Part shown: piece by piece, positions 14,827 through 22,977 of the stretch
Position numbering within the stretch: position 1 is the first letter of the stretch
How the letters are laid out: each line of letters starts with the position of its first letter
Source: Chthoniobacterales bacterium
Lineage (GTDB): Bacteria > Verrucomicrobiota > Verrucomicrobiia > Chthoniobacterales > UBA6821
Direction of reading: 5' to 3'
Length of the DNA: 51,543 nt
Assembly: GCA_019747895.1 (NCBI GenBank)
Contig: JAIEQF010000015.1
Location: 1-51,543, forward strand
Notes under the pieces: model-generated
Seen by the model: the letters and a program-made list of their open reading frames with translations, nothing else
Databases searched by the model: none
What the model was told of the DNA's origin: nothing
Program-made: the position numbers and the translations under genes

Positions 14827-15374
14827 TTGATGCTGCAGCCAAGTGAAAGAGAAGAAACACGTGGAGGCACTCCTTGAAGAACAGCTTGCAAAGCCTGTTT
14901 CAAGTCTTCTCCAGTTACTGCCATTCCATTTTTGTGAGTACTCCCATCAAAACGCCCGTGATAGGCCAATCGCGATGAGGCATCAAAAATAAAAAAATCA
15001 GGGGTGCAAGTCGCTTCAAAAGAACGTGCGACCTCTTGAGTCTCATCAAAAAGAATAGGAAAAGGAATTTCATGAGCAGCTGCCATTTCCCGCAATCCTT
15101 CAGGCCCGTCGTCTGGATAATCAGCAGGATCATTGGCACTGATGCCAACAAAGCCGATTCCTTGAGGCAAGAAGGCTTCCGCCATATCGACGATCCCTTC
15201 TAAGAGATGCTTCACATAGGGACAATGATTACAAAGAAAAATAACGACGATTCCTTTTGTAAAAATTTCTTTCAATGTCGCAGAAGAAACTTTTTTTTGA
15301 GCGACGACCTCTTCCAACTCAAAATGAGGCATCACCTTCCCAAGTGGCATGGCATCAAGTGCGGAGGTGGACAT
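14796..15374 (-). CDS. thioredoxin-fold protein with CNHC motif (AhpC/TSA-like)
   Basis: A 192-residue redoxin. The active-site motif is Cys48-Asn-His-Cys51 in FLCNHCPYVKH, followed by GFVGISANDP, FPILFDETQEVARSF and a cis-Pro-type CTPDFFIFD. The family C-terminal LGCSIKWK is present and adds a third Cys. No signal peptide is visible, so it is presumably cytoplasmic. The family is widespread and usually annotated only as thioredoxin or redoxin; substrate unknown. It is first gene of the unit with PAP2 and the FGE-like gene. Confidence 0.9.
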   Translation of the reverse strand: MSTSALDAMPLGKVMPHFELEEVVAQKKVSSATLKEIFTKGIVVIFLCNHCPYVKHLLEGIVDMAEAFLPQGIGFVGISANDPADYPDDGPEGLREMAAAHEIPFPILFDETQEVARSFEATCTPDFFIFDASSRLAYHGRFDGSTHKNGMAVTGEDLKQALQAVLQGVPPRVSSLSLGCSIKWKRTPWIKR

Positions 15375-15395
15375 GGAAGTAGCGGTTCAGGTTAC

Positions 15396-15428
15396 AGGTT
15401 GCAGGTTGCAGAAAAATACCTGCAACCT
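15396..15428 (-). repeat. 10-bp hairpin of AGGTTGCAGG words after ssb
   Basis: AGGTTGCAGG at 15396-15405 pairs with 15419-15428 and lies in the 66-base gap after the ssb stop. It may serve as a weak terminator and belongs to the same word family as 12179-12209. Confidence 0.55.
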
Positions 15429-15440
15429 AAAACGCTGTCT

Positions 15441-15938
15441 TTAAAACGGAATATCGTCTTCCTCTTCAGGATGAGGAGCTGCCGCTGCCGGGGCAGCTCC
15501 GCGAGTGCCAGTAAATTTTCCGCTAGGAGCATGTGAGGCAGGGCGGGAATAACCAGCACTACCACCTTCTTCATCAGATCCTGAAGAACCAGCTGCACCA
15601 CCTGGCTTAGGTCCAAGCAGCTGCATGGAATCTCCGACAACACGCAGCTTATTTCTTTTTTGTCCTGTGGTTTTGTCTTCCCAAGAATCTAATTGAAGGC
15701 GCCCCTCGACATAGATAGAGCGTCCCTTCTTGCAATATTCACCGGCAATCTCGGCTTGGCGCCCCCAAAGGGTCACATCAACAAAGGTAACCTCTTCTCG
15801 TTTTTCGCCAGTCTCCGTGGTGTAAAAACGATTAATTGCAAGTCCCAAATCGGTTACGGCACTTCCTTTGGGTGTATACTTCACTTCGGGATCGCGGGTT
15901 ATATTTCCAATGAGTTGAACTTTATTAAGATTTGCCAT
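15441..15938 (-). CDS. ssb: single-stranded DNA-binding protein
   Basis: A 165-residue SSB from ATG 15938 (MANLNKVQLIGNITRDPEVK), chosen because the preceding codons are not conserved. The OB fold covers residues 1-112 with LGLAINRFYTTETGEKREE, FVDVTLWGRQAEIAG and YVEGRLQLDSW. A Gly/Ser/Pro/Ala-rich linker leads to the acidic tip EEDDIPF, which recruits replication and repair partners. It lies downstream of rpsF, the common rpsF-ssb order. rpsR and rplI, often next, are absent. Confidence 0.97.
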   Translation of the reverse strand: MANLNKVQLIGNITRDPEVKYTPKGSAVTDLGLAINRFYTTETGEKREEVTFVDVTLWGRQAEIAGEYCKKGRSIYVEGRLQLDSWEDKTTGQKRNKLRVVGDSMQLLGPKPGGAAGSSGSDEEGGSAGYSRPASHAPSGKFTGTRGAAPAAAAPHPEEEDDIPF

Positions 15939-15986
15939 AAAGAAAGATGTTACAGTATTAGAAAGATCAGACAACAAGCTTCACGC

Positions 15987-16340
15987 TTAGGCTGCTACTG
16001 CTTTAACAGTTTTTTTCTTTTTAACAGCTTTTGGTTTTTGAGCGTTCGTAACACTTCCCTTCCGATAGTAGTTTTGCAAGACCACCTCTTCTACTAACGT
16101 TAATCTTTGGCGAACCTTTTCTACAACAGAAGGCTCTAGAGCAACGATAAAATTGACATAATATCCAGCTTTTAAATGCTGGTGAGGATAAGCAAATTCC
16201 TTGCGTTCTAAGCGCTGCAGTTCTTGTACAGTCGCGCCTTCAGCGACCATCAATTTTTCGAGACGCTCGAGGAGCGCTTTGATTTCTTCTTCTTGGCTGC
16301 TAACCTTAAGGGCCAACAGGATTTCATAGTAATGTTTCAT
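15987..16340 (-). CDS. rpsF: 30S ribosomal protein S6
   Basis: A 117-residue S6. The first strand MKHYYEILLALK, the loop VQELQRLERKEFAYP and the YYVNFIVAL strand match the family; the C terminus is a Lys-rich tail (KAVKKKKTVKAVAA) that may bind rRNA. It lies between pth and ssb on the same strand. No Shine-Dalgarno sequence precedes the ATG (leader ends in TTTTT). Confidence 0.95.
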   Translation of the reverse strand: MKHYYEILLALKVSSQEEEIKALLERLEKLMVAEGATVQELQRLERKEFAYPHQHLKAGYYVNFIVALEPSVVEKVRQRLTLVEEVVLQNYYRKGSVTNAQKPKAVKKKKTVKAVAA

Positions 16341-16368
16341 AAAAATTTAGTTTAAGATCCCTACGTCA

Positions 16369-16386
16369 TTCCCGCGAAGGCGGGAA
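16369..16386. repeat. short CCCGCGAAGGCGGG palindrome
   Basis: TTCCCGC-GAAG-GCGGGAA is a perfect 7-bp stem with a GNRA-like loop, in the pth-rpsF gap. A degenerate relative (CCCCGCGAAGGCGCGG) lies at 49317-49332 before cdsA. This palindrome type is common across bacterial phyla. Confidence 0.6.
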
Positions 16387-16451
16387 CCAGCTGGGACAAC
16401 GTTTAGAGGTTGAGGAGTCTAGGGGGTTAGGATTCTTAAAGGAAGTTTTTT

Positions 16452-17099
16452 TTAATTCGAAGGATTAAATTTATTCATTGCGGTTTTAAAATCTCGTTGT
16501 CGAATCATCTCAACTGCCTCCACAGACCGCTGGACGGCCGCTTCAACAAGAGGAAGTTCTTTTGATTCAAAGCGCGCAAGAACATAATCAGAAAGTGCAA
16601 TCTGCGTGGATTTTATTTTTCCCTCATCAGAATCTTCTTCTGCTATTGCTCCAATACCGAACCGCAACCGAGGAACAGCCTCTGTTGAAAAATGCATCAA
16701 TACCGACTCGAGACCTCGTTGCCCACCAGCACTGCCAGAGGATCTCAAACGAATAGTCCCCAAGGGAAGCATCACATCATCCAAAATTACTAATATTTCT
16801 GCCGCAGTGATTCGAAAAAAATGAGCAAAAGAAGCCACGGCCGTCCCACTCAGATTCATGAGCGTTCTTGGCTTCATCAACCACAAGTCCCCGCTCCCTT
16901 CCTGGGAAATTCTAGCAACGTCGGCATTCCATTTTGAAGAAAAAGAAAACTCGACCTGATGTTGTTGCGCCAAAGCATCAACAACTGCAAAGCCAATGTT
17001 ATGCCGAGTCCCATCATACTGACGCCCTGGATTACCTAGGCCGACGATTAGTCTAGGAGAAACAACGGATGATTTGTTGCTATTGGTTTGTTCAGTCAT
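16452..17099 (-). CDS. pth: peptidyl-tRNA hydrolase
   Basis: A 215-residue Pth, which recycles peptidyl-tRNA. N-terminal LIVGLGNPGRQYDGTRHNIG contains the catalytic His of the family and the Asn of GNPG. LMKPRTLMNLSG, VILDDVMLPLGTIRLR and GSAGGQRGLESVL are standard signatures. About 17 N-terminal Thr/Asn/Ser-rich residues precede the core. It lies between rplY and rpsF, a typical rplY-pth-rpsF context. Confidence 0.97.
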   Translation of the reverse strand: MTEQTNSNKSSVVSPRLIVGLGNPGRQYDGTRHNIGFAVVDALAQQHQVEFSFSSKWNADVARISQEGSGDLWLMKPRTLMNLSGTAVASFAHFFRITAAEILVILDDVMLPLGTIRLRSSGSAGGQRGLESVLMHFSTEAVPRLRFGIGAIAEEDSDEGKIKSTQIALSDYVLARFESKELPLVEAAVQRSVEAVEMIRQRDFKTAMNKFNPSN

Positions 17100-17133
17100 G
17101 ATCGTCGAAAACGATAACAGTTTGATTATTTGT

Positions 17134-17213
17134 AGTTTGAGTTTGAGTTCTCAAGGCGCTTCGCGCTTATGTTATGAAAATACTGCGCAGCCTATTTAAC
17201 TCAAACTCAAACT
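17134..17213. repeat. 16-bp inverted repeat of GTTTGA words with the second 29-bp repeat copy
   Basis: AGTTTGAGTTTGAGTT (17134-17149) is perfectly complementary to 17198-17213. The right arm belongs to the 29-base repeat (17185-17213) shared with 12237-12265. It fills the gap between rplY and pth. Confidence 0.75.
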
Positions 17214-17272
17214 AGAAGCACTCAAACTTCAACAACTCGTATTGCGTGTCTTTAATAACTTTTACAGGCATC

Positions 17273-17941
17273 CTACTTTTTGTCGCCCCCATCAGCAGAA
17301 GCTTCTGGCTTCTTCTCTCTGATAACTTCAGGTGCTTGTTGTACTTCGTCACCCTTTGGCTCTGCAGCAACCTTTGGTTCAGCGACCAAGAAAACCGTAA
17401 GATCGCTATCACCTGTTGCCTTAACTCCCTCTGGCAAGACAAGGTCACGAATATGCAAAGAATCACCAAGAGCAAGCTTGGAGACATCAACACGAATGCA
17501 CTCAGGAAGGTCTTTTGGCAAGCATTCAATCGTAATGTGACGCAAGAGCTGCTCCAGCAATCCTCCATTGTTTTTCACACCAATAGCTTCACCAAATGCC
17601 TCGATAGTAATTTCTGTATGGAGCAGTTCGTTCATGGAAACTTCTAAAAAGTCCACGTGTAAAACATCACCGCGAACAGCATGATGCTGGACCTCTTGAA
17701 TCAAAGAGAGATGCTTTGTTTTTTTAGTACCATGATCAATTTCCAATTCAACAAGAATATTTTCTCCAACAGCATGCGCGAGGAGATGGTTGATTGCTTT
17801 AGTGCTGATTTCTAAATTGCCAGGCTGTGTTTTTGGACCATACATGTTTGCTGGAACGACTCCGCGCGAACGCAGCTGTTTGACGGAATTGCGCCCAACA
17901 TGAGAGCGGGGCTTTGCGGAAAGTTTTACCTGTTTGGCCAT
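17273..17941 (-). CDS. rplY: 50S ribosomal protein L25, CTC/TL5 long form
   Basis: A 222-residue long-form L25 that binds 5S rRNA. The N-terminal L25 domain (about 1-95) has RSRGVVPANMYGP and GDVLHVDFLEV. The C-terminal TL5 domain contains GGLLEQLLRHITIECLPKDLP and GDSLHIRDLVLPEGV. A charged Ala/Glu/Lys tail of about 35 residues follows. It is upstream of pth, the common bacterial pairing. Confidence 0.96.
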   Translation of the reverse strand: MAKQVKLSAKPRSHVGRNSVKQLRSRGVVPANMYGPKTQPGNLEISTKAINHLLAHAVGENILVELEIDHGTKKTKHLSLIQEVQHHAVRGDVLHVDFLEVSMNELLHTEITIEAFGEAIGVKNNGGLLEQLLRHITIECLPKDLPECIRVDVSKLALGDSLHIRDLVLPEGVKATGDSDLTVFLVAEPKVAAEPKGDEVQQAPEVIREKKPEASADGGDKK

Positions 17942-18097
17942 GATATGTATAAATGTAAAGTAACGTTAAAATAGTGAACTAGCAGAAAGGGGTTGAAACA
18001 GTAGACTGCTTTTCAGAAAAGTTCAACCTTCTTTTTTGTGCTCTTTTCAATCCCATGTTGGAAATTTGTTGAACATGAAATGCCAAAAGACTACAAG

Positions 18098-18244
18098 AAA
18101 AACTGCCTCAGCAATTCACTGATTTAGATGAGGGGCAAGGCGGGACCGCGCACAGCGACTGAGTGTATATTTAATACTCGATGGCGCGAGCACCGACGCA
18201 ACGCAGCCCTTTGCTAAAGCAATAGAATTACTGAGGCAGTTTTT
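18098..18244 (-). terminator. terminator stem after prs enclosing repeat copy B
   Basis: Arm 18231-18244 is complementary to 18098-18111 over 14 bases, ending in runs of T on both strands. The arm begins at the prs stop codon. The 119-base apex is occupied by dispersed repeat copy B, so the repeat sits in the loop of what would otherwise be a normal intrinsic terminator. This and the repeat account for most of the 302-base gap between rplY and prs; 17942-18097 shows nothing else recognisable. Confidence 0.65.
18113..18229 (-). repeat. approximately 118-bp dispersed intergenic repeat, copy B
   Basis: Shares with copies A and C the core GCGCACAGCGACTGAGTG, the AATACTCGATGGCGCGAGCA segment and AACGCAGC. 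Ends AATTCACTG and AATAGAATT are partly inverted. It lies immediately 3' of prs. Confidence 0.88.
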
Positions 18245-19173
18245 TACTTGACCCTAAAGAGGGAACTAACCGACTCGCCTTGATGAATGCGGCGAATCCC
18301 TTCTCCTAGCAGCTCAGCAATCGAAAGTCTTTTTACACGCCCCTCCACATCCTCACTTCCAGGAACACTATCCGTCGTGATCAGCTGCTTAATATCAGAA
18401 TCTTTAAGTCTCTCTATGGAAAGATCTGTCAGAACCGAATGAGAAACTCCTGCATAAATATCACCCACTCCTAAGGTCTTCAAAATTTTCGCGGCACTAG
18501 TGAGCGTTCCAGCTGTCTCCGTGATATCATCAACGATGAGAACATTTTTTCCTTCTACGTCACCAATAACATGAAGTGGCTCCACTTCAGTAGCACTGCG
18601 TCGCCGCTTAACAACAATGGCCAGTCCAGCTCCGAGAGCCTCTGCATAAGCGGAAGCCATCTTGACCCCACCTACATCTGGAGAAACAACGACAAGATTA
18701 GAAAGCTCCATCGACCGAATACACTTTACCATCACGGGCAACGCGTACAAGTGATCCACGGGAATATCAAAAAAACCTTGCAGCTGCTGCGCATGAAGAT
18801 CCATCGTCAAAACACGTTGAACTCCCGCGGCAACCAAGATGTTAGCCACTAACTTTGCCGTAATCGGAACACGCGGCTGATCTTTTCGATCTTGTCGTGC
18901 ATATCCAAAAAAGGGAATCACGGCTGTAATGCGATTAGCACTGGCTCGGCGAGCTGCATCGACCATGATGAGCAACTCCATAATATTTTGATTCGTTGGG
19001 GGACAGGTCGGCTGCACAATAAAAATATCGCGCCCACGAATATTATCATTAATTTTAACAAAACTCTCTCCGTCAGGAAATGTCGTGACCGTCGCATCTG
19101 CAAGATCTTGTCCTAAATAAGCAGCAATATCAGCGGCCAATTGAGGGTGCGCAGACCCTGTAAAAATTTTCAT
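18244..19173 (-). CDS. prs: ribose-phosphate pyrophosphokinase
   Basis: A 309-residue PRPP synthase, supplying PRPP for nucleotide synthesis. ATG 19173 (MKIFTGSAHPQLA) is chosen over 19191 because the family starts directly with this strand and GGACCGG lies just upstream. Signatures include DGESFVKI, VIPFFGYARQDRKDQPR (catalytic loop and ATP contacts), DLHAQQLQGFFDIPVDHL and the PRPP-binding VLIVDDITETAGTL. Full length. Its stop forms the start of a terminator-like stem. Confidence 0.97.
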   Translation of the reverse strand: MKIFTGSAHPQLAADIAAYLGQDLADATVTTFPDGESFVKINDNIRGRDIFIVQPTCPPTNQNIMELLIMVDAARRASANRITAVIPFFGYARQDRKDQPRVPITAKLVANILVAAGVQRVLTMDLHAQQLQGFFDIPVDHLYALPVMVKCIRSMELSNLVVVSPDVGGVKMASAYAEALGAGLAIVVKRRRSATEVEPLHVIGDVEGKNVLIVDDITETAGTLTSAAKILKTLGVGDIYAGVSHSVLTDLSIERLKDSDIKQLITTDSVPGSEDVEGRVKRLSIAELLGEGIRRIHQGESVSSLFRVK

Positions 19174-19191
19174 TTCCGGTCCATTTATCAT

Positions 19192-20031
19192 TTATTGGGA
19201 AGTGTTAGAAGTTGATGTTTTTTTATGAAGTTTTTCTTTTTTTGCAGGCGGAGCTCCCTGAGGAGCATTCGTTGAATTCTTGTCTGCTCCTGAAGGCAGA
19301 TGCAATGGGATCGTTGGCTCACCACCTGATTGCTCCACTCTTCTTAAATAAGCTCCTTGCATCACTTCGCAGCGTTCTGTCAAAGAAGGATCAATTTGCT
19401 TCATCCGCTTAAAGAGAAGTTCATAATAGGCTTTCAACGTCTGACGCTGTCCTTCCGTCGTTGTCGCCTTGTCAGCAGCTTGACGAAGAGCAACAACGGC
19501 TTCTTCTTTTTCTACCTGTGTGCGCACTTCATTATAGCGAATTTTAATTTCATGCTTTTTCTTTTCAACACTCTCCGTGCTATTGACAGGCGAGGCTTCT
19601 TCACCCGGTGCTTCTGTCATGTTTCCAGCATTAGGATCCACAGGAAGGGGCACATTTGTAGGATTATCAGCAGGAGCTGATTCTGGAGGAGGAATCATCG
19701 AAGGATCCGTAGGAACAATTCCACTCGTATTCGTCTCAGTATTGGAAGAAGCATTTGGAACATTGGTGTCACTCGGTGCTTTTGTTGTATCCGAAACATC
19801 ACCAGACGAAGAGGCTGACGTGGTCTCTTGAGGCGAGGCAGCAGGAGCCTGGGCTGAGGTCATGATATTATTAGGCACATGCGTCTCTTCTTGTTGAGAA
19901 GGAGAAGACATCTTTTCCGCTGAAGCCTGTTTTGCTTCTTGAGCCACCGCAGGGCATGACAGCCCACAAACCATGAGCCCACAGGCCATCAAAACATACA
20001 AGAAATCCGTAGTTTTATTTTTGTTAATCAT
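19192..20031 (-). CDS. secreted Pro/Ser/Thr-rich hypothetical protein
   Basis: A 279-residue protein from ATG 20031 (signal MINKNKTTDFLYVLMACG, cleavage near AVAQ). The upstream open frame back to 20229 is poorly conserved-looking leader. Residues about 35-150 are low-complexity Ser/Thr/Pro/Asn; about 155-235 form a charged helical segment (KKHEIKIRYNEVRTQVEKEE, KAYYELLFKRMKQIDPS). The tail is Lys/Thr-rich. No domain recognised. It lies 18 bases upstream of prs and downstream of ptsI. Confidence 0.75.
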   Translation of the reverse strand: MINKNKTTDFLYVLMACGLMVCGLSCPAVAQEAKQASAEKMSSPSQQEETHVPNNIMTSAQAPAASPQETTSASSSGDVSDTTKAPSDTNVPNASSNTETNTSGIVPTDPSMIPPPESAPADNPTNVPLPVDPNAGNMTEAPGEEASPVNSTESVEKKKHEIKIRYNEVRTQVEKEEAVVALRQAADKATTTEGQRQTLKAYYELLFKRMKQIDPSLTERCEVMQGAYLRRVEQSGGEPTIPLHLPSGADKNSTNAPQGAPPAKKEKLHKKTSTSNTSQ

Positions 20032-20156
20032 AATTTTCTTCGTCGTGATTTTTATTAGGTTAACTCGAATACCTGAAGGAAAGAAGAAGAAATTAGCCAC
20101 AAAGGAACACAAAGAACACAAAAAAATCCTTCTTACTCTTTTACATCCTGTTGCGG

Positions 20157-21977
20157 CTATTCTTTTTCTAAGTCCATTTTCCCTCGCGCAGCCTCTTGCT
20201 GACTTGCTGAGAGCAGCAAGCCGTAGCATCGTTGTGCTAAAGCGACTGTATGAGCATAATTTTCTGCAGTATTATGTCCATTGAACATCTGAGCAGCAAC
20301 ATCTTGACATTCCGAAAACCGCAAACTCTGAATCGCTTTTTTAATACGCGGCACCAAAATCGGACTGGCACTCAATTCGTCAATCCCTAACCCTATAAGC
20401 ATCGGTGCAAAAAGAAGATCTCCCGCAAGCTCTCCACAGACACCAACCCAAATACCTGCGGCATGTGCGGCATCAATCACCATCTTCAATGTACGCACCA
20501 CACCGGCATGAGCAGGATTGTAAAGATAAGCAATCGACTCATTCCCGCGATCAACACTCGTGAGATATTGAATAAGGTCGTTGGTTCCAATGCTAAAAAA
20601 TTTCACTTCTTTCGCTAATAAATCAGCAATGGCAGCAGCACTGGGCACCTCAATCATGATCCCAACTTCCAAATCCTCGCAAAAAGGAGCCCCTCGCTGG
20701 CGAAGCTCTTGTTTAGCCTCTTCCAAGACGGCATTCGCCTCTCGAAGTTCTTCCTGACACGAAATCATCGGATACATCATGCGAAGATTGCCTACTACAG
20801 CAGCCCTCAAGATTGCTCGAAGTTGAATTTTGAAAAGCTCTTTGTTTTGAAGACAAAAACGAATACCGCGACATCCTAAAAAAGGATTAGATTCCTTAGA
20901 AAATTCCAGACACTTCACTGGCTTATCAGCCCCAACATCAAAGGTTCGAATAATCACACCATTAGGCTGAGATTGCTCTGCAATCCTACGAAAGACAGCA
21001 TACTGCTCATCCTCCTCAGGAGGATTCGTCCGATTGAGATAAAGAAATTCTGTGCGATAGAGACCTATTCCCTCAGCACCACTGGAGATCACTTCATCCA
21101 TTTCTTGAGGCAGCTCAATGTTTGCTGACAAAATAATCCGATGCCCATCTTGCGTGACCGACGGCGCTTTTCTAATTTTCGCGAGGTCTTTTTCAAGATG
21201 CTGCTGTTGCAATTTTATATTGTGATAATAGTGCAGTGTCTCCTGAGTTGGATGAACAATCAGCAATCCATCATACCCATCGAGCAAAGCGACATCGCCA
21301 TGTTTTAGTTCAGAAACAATCGCATGCAATCCGACGATAGCGGGAATACCCAAGGCGCGCGCAATGATGGCGGTGTGCGATGTTTTGCTGCCAACTTCGG
21401 TTGCAAATGCAGCAACATTTTCATGATGCAGCATCGCCGCATCAGAAGGAGTCAAGGAATGAGCCACGATAATCGGATGCTCGTGACCCTGATGAGAAGA
21501 ATCTCTTTTTCTTCCTAAGAGATGTCGCAGAATGCGCCTGGAAACATCTTCAATATCGATCGTTCGCTCCCGGAGATAAGAGTTTTTAGTCTTGCGTAAT
21601 GCCTGACAAGTTCGCTTGATGATATCATTGAAAATATGCTCAATGTTGTTGCGCTTCTGGTACAGCGACTCGAGCGTCTCCTTGATCAACTCAGGATCTT
21701 CAAGCAAGAGAAGATGCGCATCAAAAACTGTGGCATCAGCCGCTCCAGCTGATTCTGCAATCCGTCGTTGAATTTCCTGAAGTTCTCGCTGGGTCTCCAA
21801 CAGCGCCGACTTGAAGCGCTGGACCTCGATTGGAATCTCTTCTTCTTCAATCTTGCGAAAAGGAATTTCCTCCGGATGGGGAACGTGCAAAAAAAGCCGC
21901 CCCTCTGCAATCCCAGGAGCCACGGCAATCCCTTGATAGCGACGCTCTGGTTGGACCGTGGAATTTTTTGCAGGCAT
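20157..21977 (-). CDS. ptsI: phosphoenolpyruvate-protein phosphotransferase (PTS enzyme I)
   Basis: A 606-residue enzyme I of the phosphotransferase system. The phospho-accepting His201 lies in EVGSKTSHTAIIARALGIPA. The C-terminal PEP-binding barrel has EGIGLYRTEFLYLNR, RTFDVGADKP, GCRGIRFCL, EVGIMIEVPSAA, FSIGTNDLIQYLTSVDRGN and the active Cys in GVCGELAGD. ATG 21977 (MPAKNSTVQPERRYQG) precedes the first conserved segment. No ptsH lies nearby, so in this window its partner and role (sugar uptake or regulation) are unknown. Confidence 0.96.
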   Translation of the reverse strand: MPAKNSTVQPERRYQGIAVAPGIAEGRLFLHVPHPEEIPFRKIEEEEIPIEVQRFKSALLETQRELQEIQRRIAESAGAADATVFDAHLLLLEDPELIKETLESLYQKRNNIEHIFNDIIKRTCQALRKTKNSYLRERTIDIEDVSRRILRHLLGRKRDSSHQGHEHPIIVAHSLTPSDAAMLHHENVAAFATEVGSKTSHTAIIARALGIPAIVGLHAIVSELKHGDVALLDGYDGLLIVHPTQETLHYYHNIKLQQQHLEKDLAKIRKAPSVTQDGHRIILSANIELPQEMDEVISSGAEGIGLYRTEFLYLNRTNPPEEDEQYAVFRRIAEQSQPNGVIIRTFDVGADKPVKCLEFSKESNPFLGCRGIRFCLQNKELFKIQLRAILRAAVVGNLRMMYPMISCQEELREANAVLEEAKQELRQRGAPFCEDLEVGIMIEVPSAAAIADLLAKEVKFFSIGTNDLIQYLTSVDRGNESIAYLYNPAHAGVVRTLKMVIDAAHAAGIWVGVCGELAGDLLFAPMLIGLGIDELSASPILVPRIKKAIQSLRFSECQDVAAQMFNGHNTAENYAHTVALAQRCYGLLLSASQQEAARGKMDLEKE

Positions 21978-21989
21978 GAGAAAGCAAAA

Positions 21990-22025
21990 ATTAGCCACAA
22001 AAGAACGCAAAGAACACAAAAAAAG
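21990..22025. repeat. CACAAAG-word repeat upstream of ptsI
   Basis: TTAGCCACAAAAGAACGCAA and the following AGAACACAAA words are one arm of the CACAAAG family (also at 20092-20125, 8891, 9595, 31252, 46309 and 51421). No complementary arm was found close by. Confidence 0.55.
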
Positions 22026-22037
22026 TTACTTACTTTT

Positions 22038-22916
22038 TTAAACAGCAAGTATTGCTTTAACTTGCTTTTCTGAAATCTCCACAAATTCAGCAATCTGCTT
22101 CGTTGATAAACCGGAGCGATGCATATTAAAAACAATCTTAGTTTTTTCTTCAGCTATCCCCTCAGCTCGCCCATCACTGAAAGCAGAGTCCAATGTGCTG
22201 AGAGAAATTCTTACATCGCCCATATAACGATCATAGGCATAGCGCTCTTCTTCGGAAAGATTGAGCCGCGTCAATGCCTGCGCGGCTTCGCGGATCCCTT
22301 TGGCTTTGAATTCAGGTTTTACTTCCGATTCCTTCAGTGCATAAATCCATTCATCAAGCGTGTTGCGCACATGAAGATTAAATCCGCTAACCTTGAGAAC
22401 GTAGTATTCAGGAAAAATATGCGAGAGTTCATCAACATTCGTCGGATAATGCTCTTTCTCTTTCTTGCTCAATTGAAGCGTATCTTTCTTGTGAATTCCT
22501 TTGAATTGAGTTGTACCATGATAGATGTAATCTTCACCGTGGCCCAAGTCGAAGTAAACAATGTTGACGGAAATCACACGAGGAAGTTTGCCGTACCGTT
22601 CACCCTCCTTGATATGATCAACAATAACCTTAGAAACACCATACAACATCCGAGAGAGAAAGTCCCACTGCCGCTCGCACTGGACTTCAATAATCACATG
22701 TTCCCCATTGCCAAGCTTAGCAAAAACATCAACACGATTTGATTTATCTTTCGCATGATTTTTATTGGACTCGCTTTCCAAGAGCGCCTCGATGGTCACA
22801 TCAGTGCCCAACAACTCCGATAAAAATCCTGCCAGAATGGGAAAGTTTGCCCTGCGGCGCAAGAGCGTCTTAATAGCCCAATCAAATTGAATGAGTTTTT
22901 TTGCTTCAGCTTTCAT
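22038..22916 (-). CDS. Rpn/PD-(D/E)XK nuclease family protein (first copy)
   Basis: A protein of about 292 residues of the Rpn recombination-promoting nuclease or putative-transposase family. The nuclease core is NRVDVFAKLGNGEHVIIEVQ, giving the Asp...Glu-x-Gln metal site. DFLSRMLYGVSKVIVDHIKEG and a VISVNIVYFDLG strand follow; the C-terminal helices contain DGRAEGIAEEKTKIV and a helix-turn-helix-like GLSTKQIAEFVEIS. ATG 22916 (MKAEAKKLIQFD) matches where the family begins; 22946 is an alternative. It sits alone between ptsI and a secreted protein. Expression may be low: no clear ribosome-binding site. Confidence 0.88.
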   Translation of the reverse strand: MKAEAKKLIQFDWAIKTLLRRRANFPILAGFLSELLGTDVTIEALLESESNKNHAKDKSNRVDVFAKLGNGEHVIIEVQCERQWDFLSRMLYGVSKVIVDHIKEGERYGKLPRVISVNIVYFDLGHGEDYIYHGTTQFKGIHKKDTLQLSKKEKEHYPTNVDELSHIFPEYYVLKVSGFNLHVRNTLDEWIYALKESEVKPEFKAKGIREAAQALTRLNLSEEERYAYDRYMGDVRISLSTLDSAFSDGRAEGIAEEKTKIVFNMHRSGLSTKQIAEFVEISEKQVKAILAV

Positions 22917-22977
22917 AGGACCAAGGAATGTACTAGAAGCTGTCAAGAGATGTCAAATTGAATTGAAGATCAATTAA

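Noticed and set aside
14495-14830. Plus-strand ORF opposite PAP2
   Set aside because: The PAP2 catalytic motifs are on the minus strand; the plus-strand frame is a shadow.
16369-16386. Phage attachment site
   Set aside because: The CCCGCGAAGGCGGG palindrome is a common short intergenic element and no integrase or phage gene is nearby.
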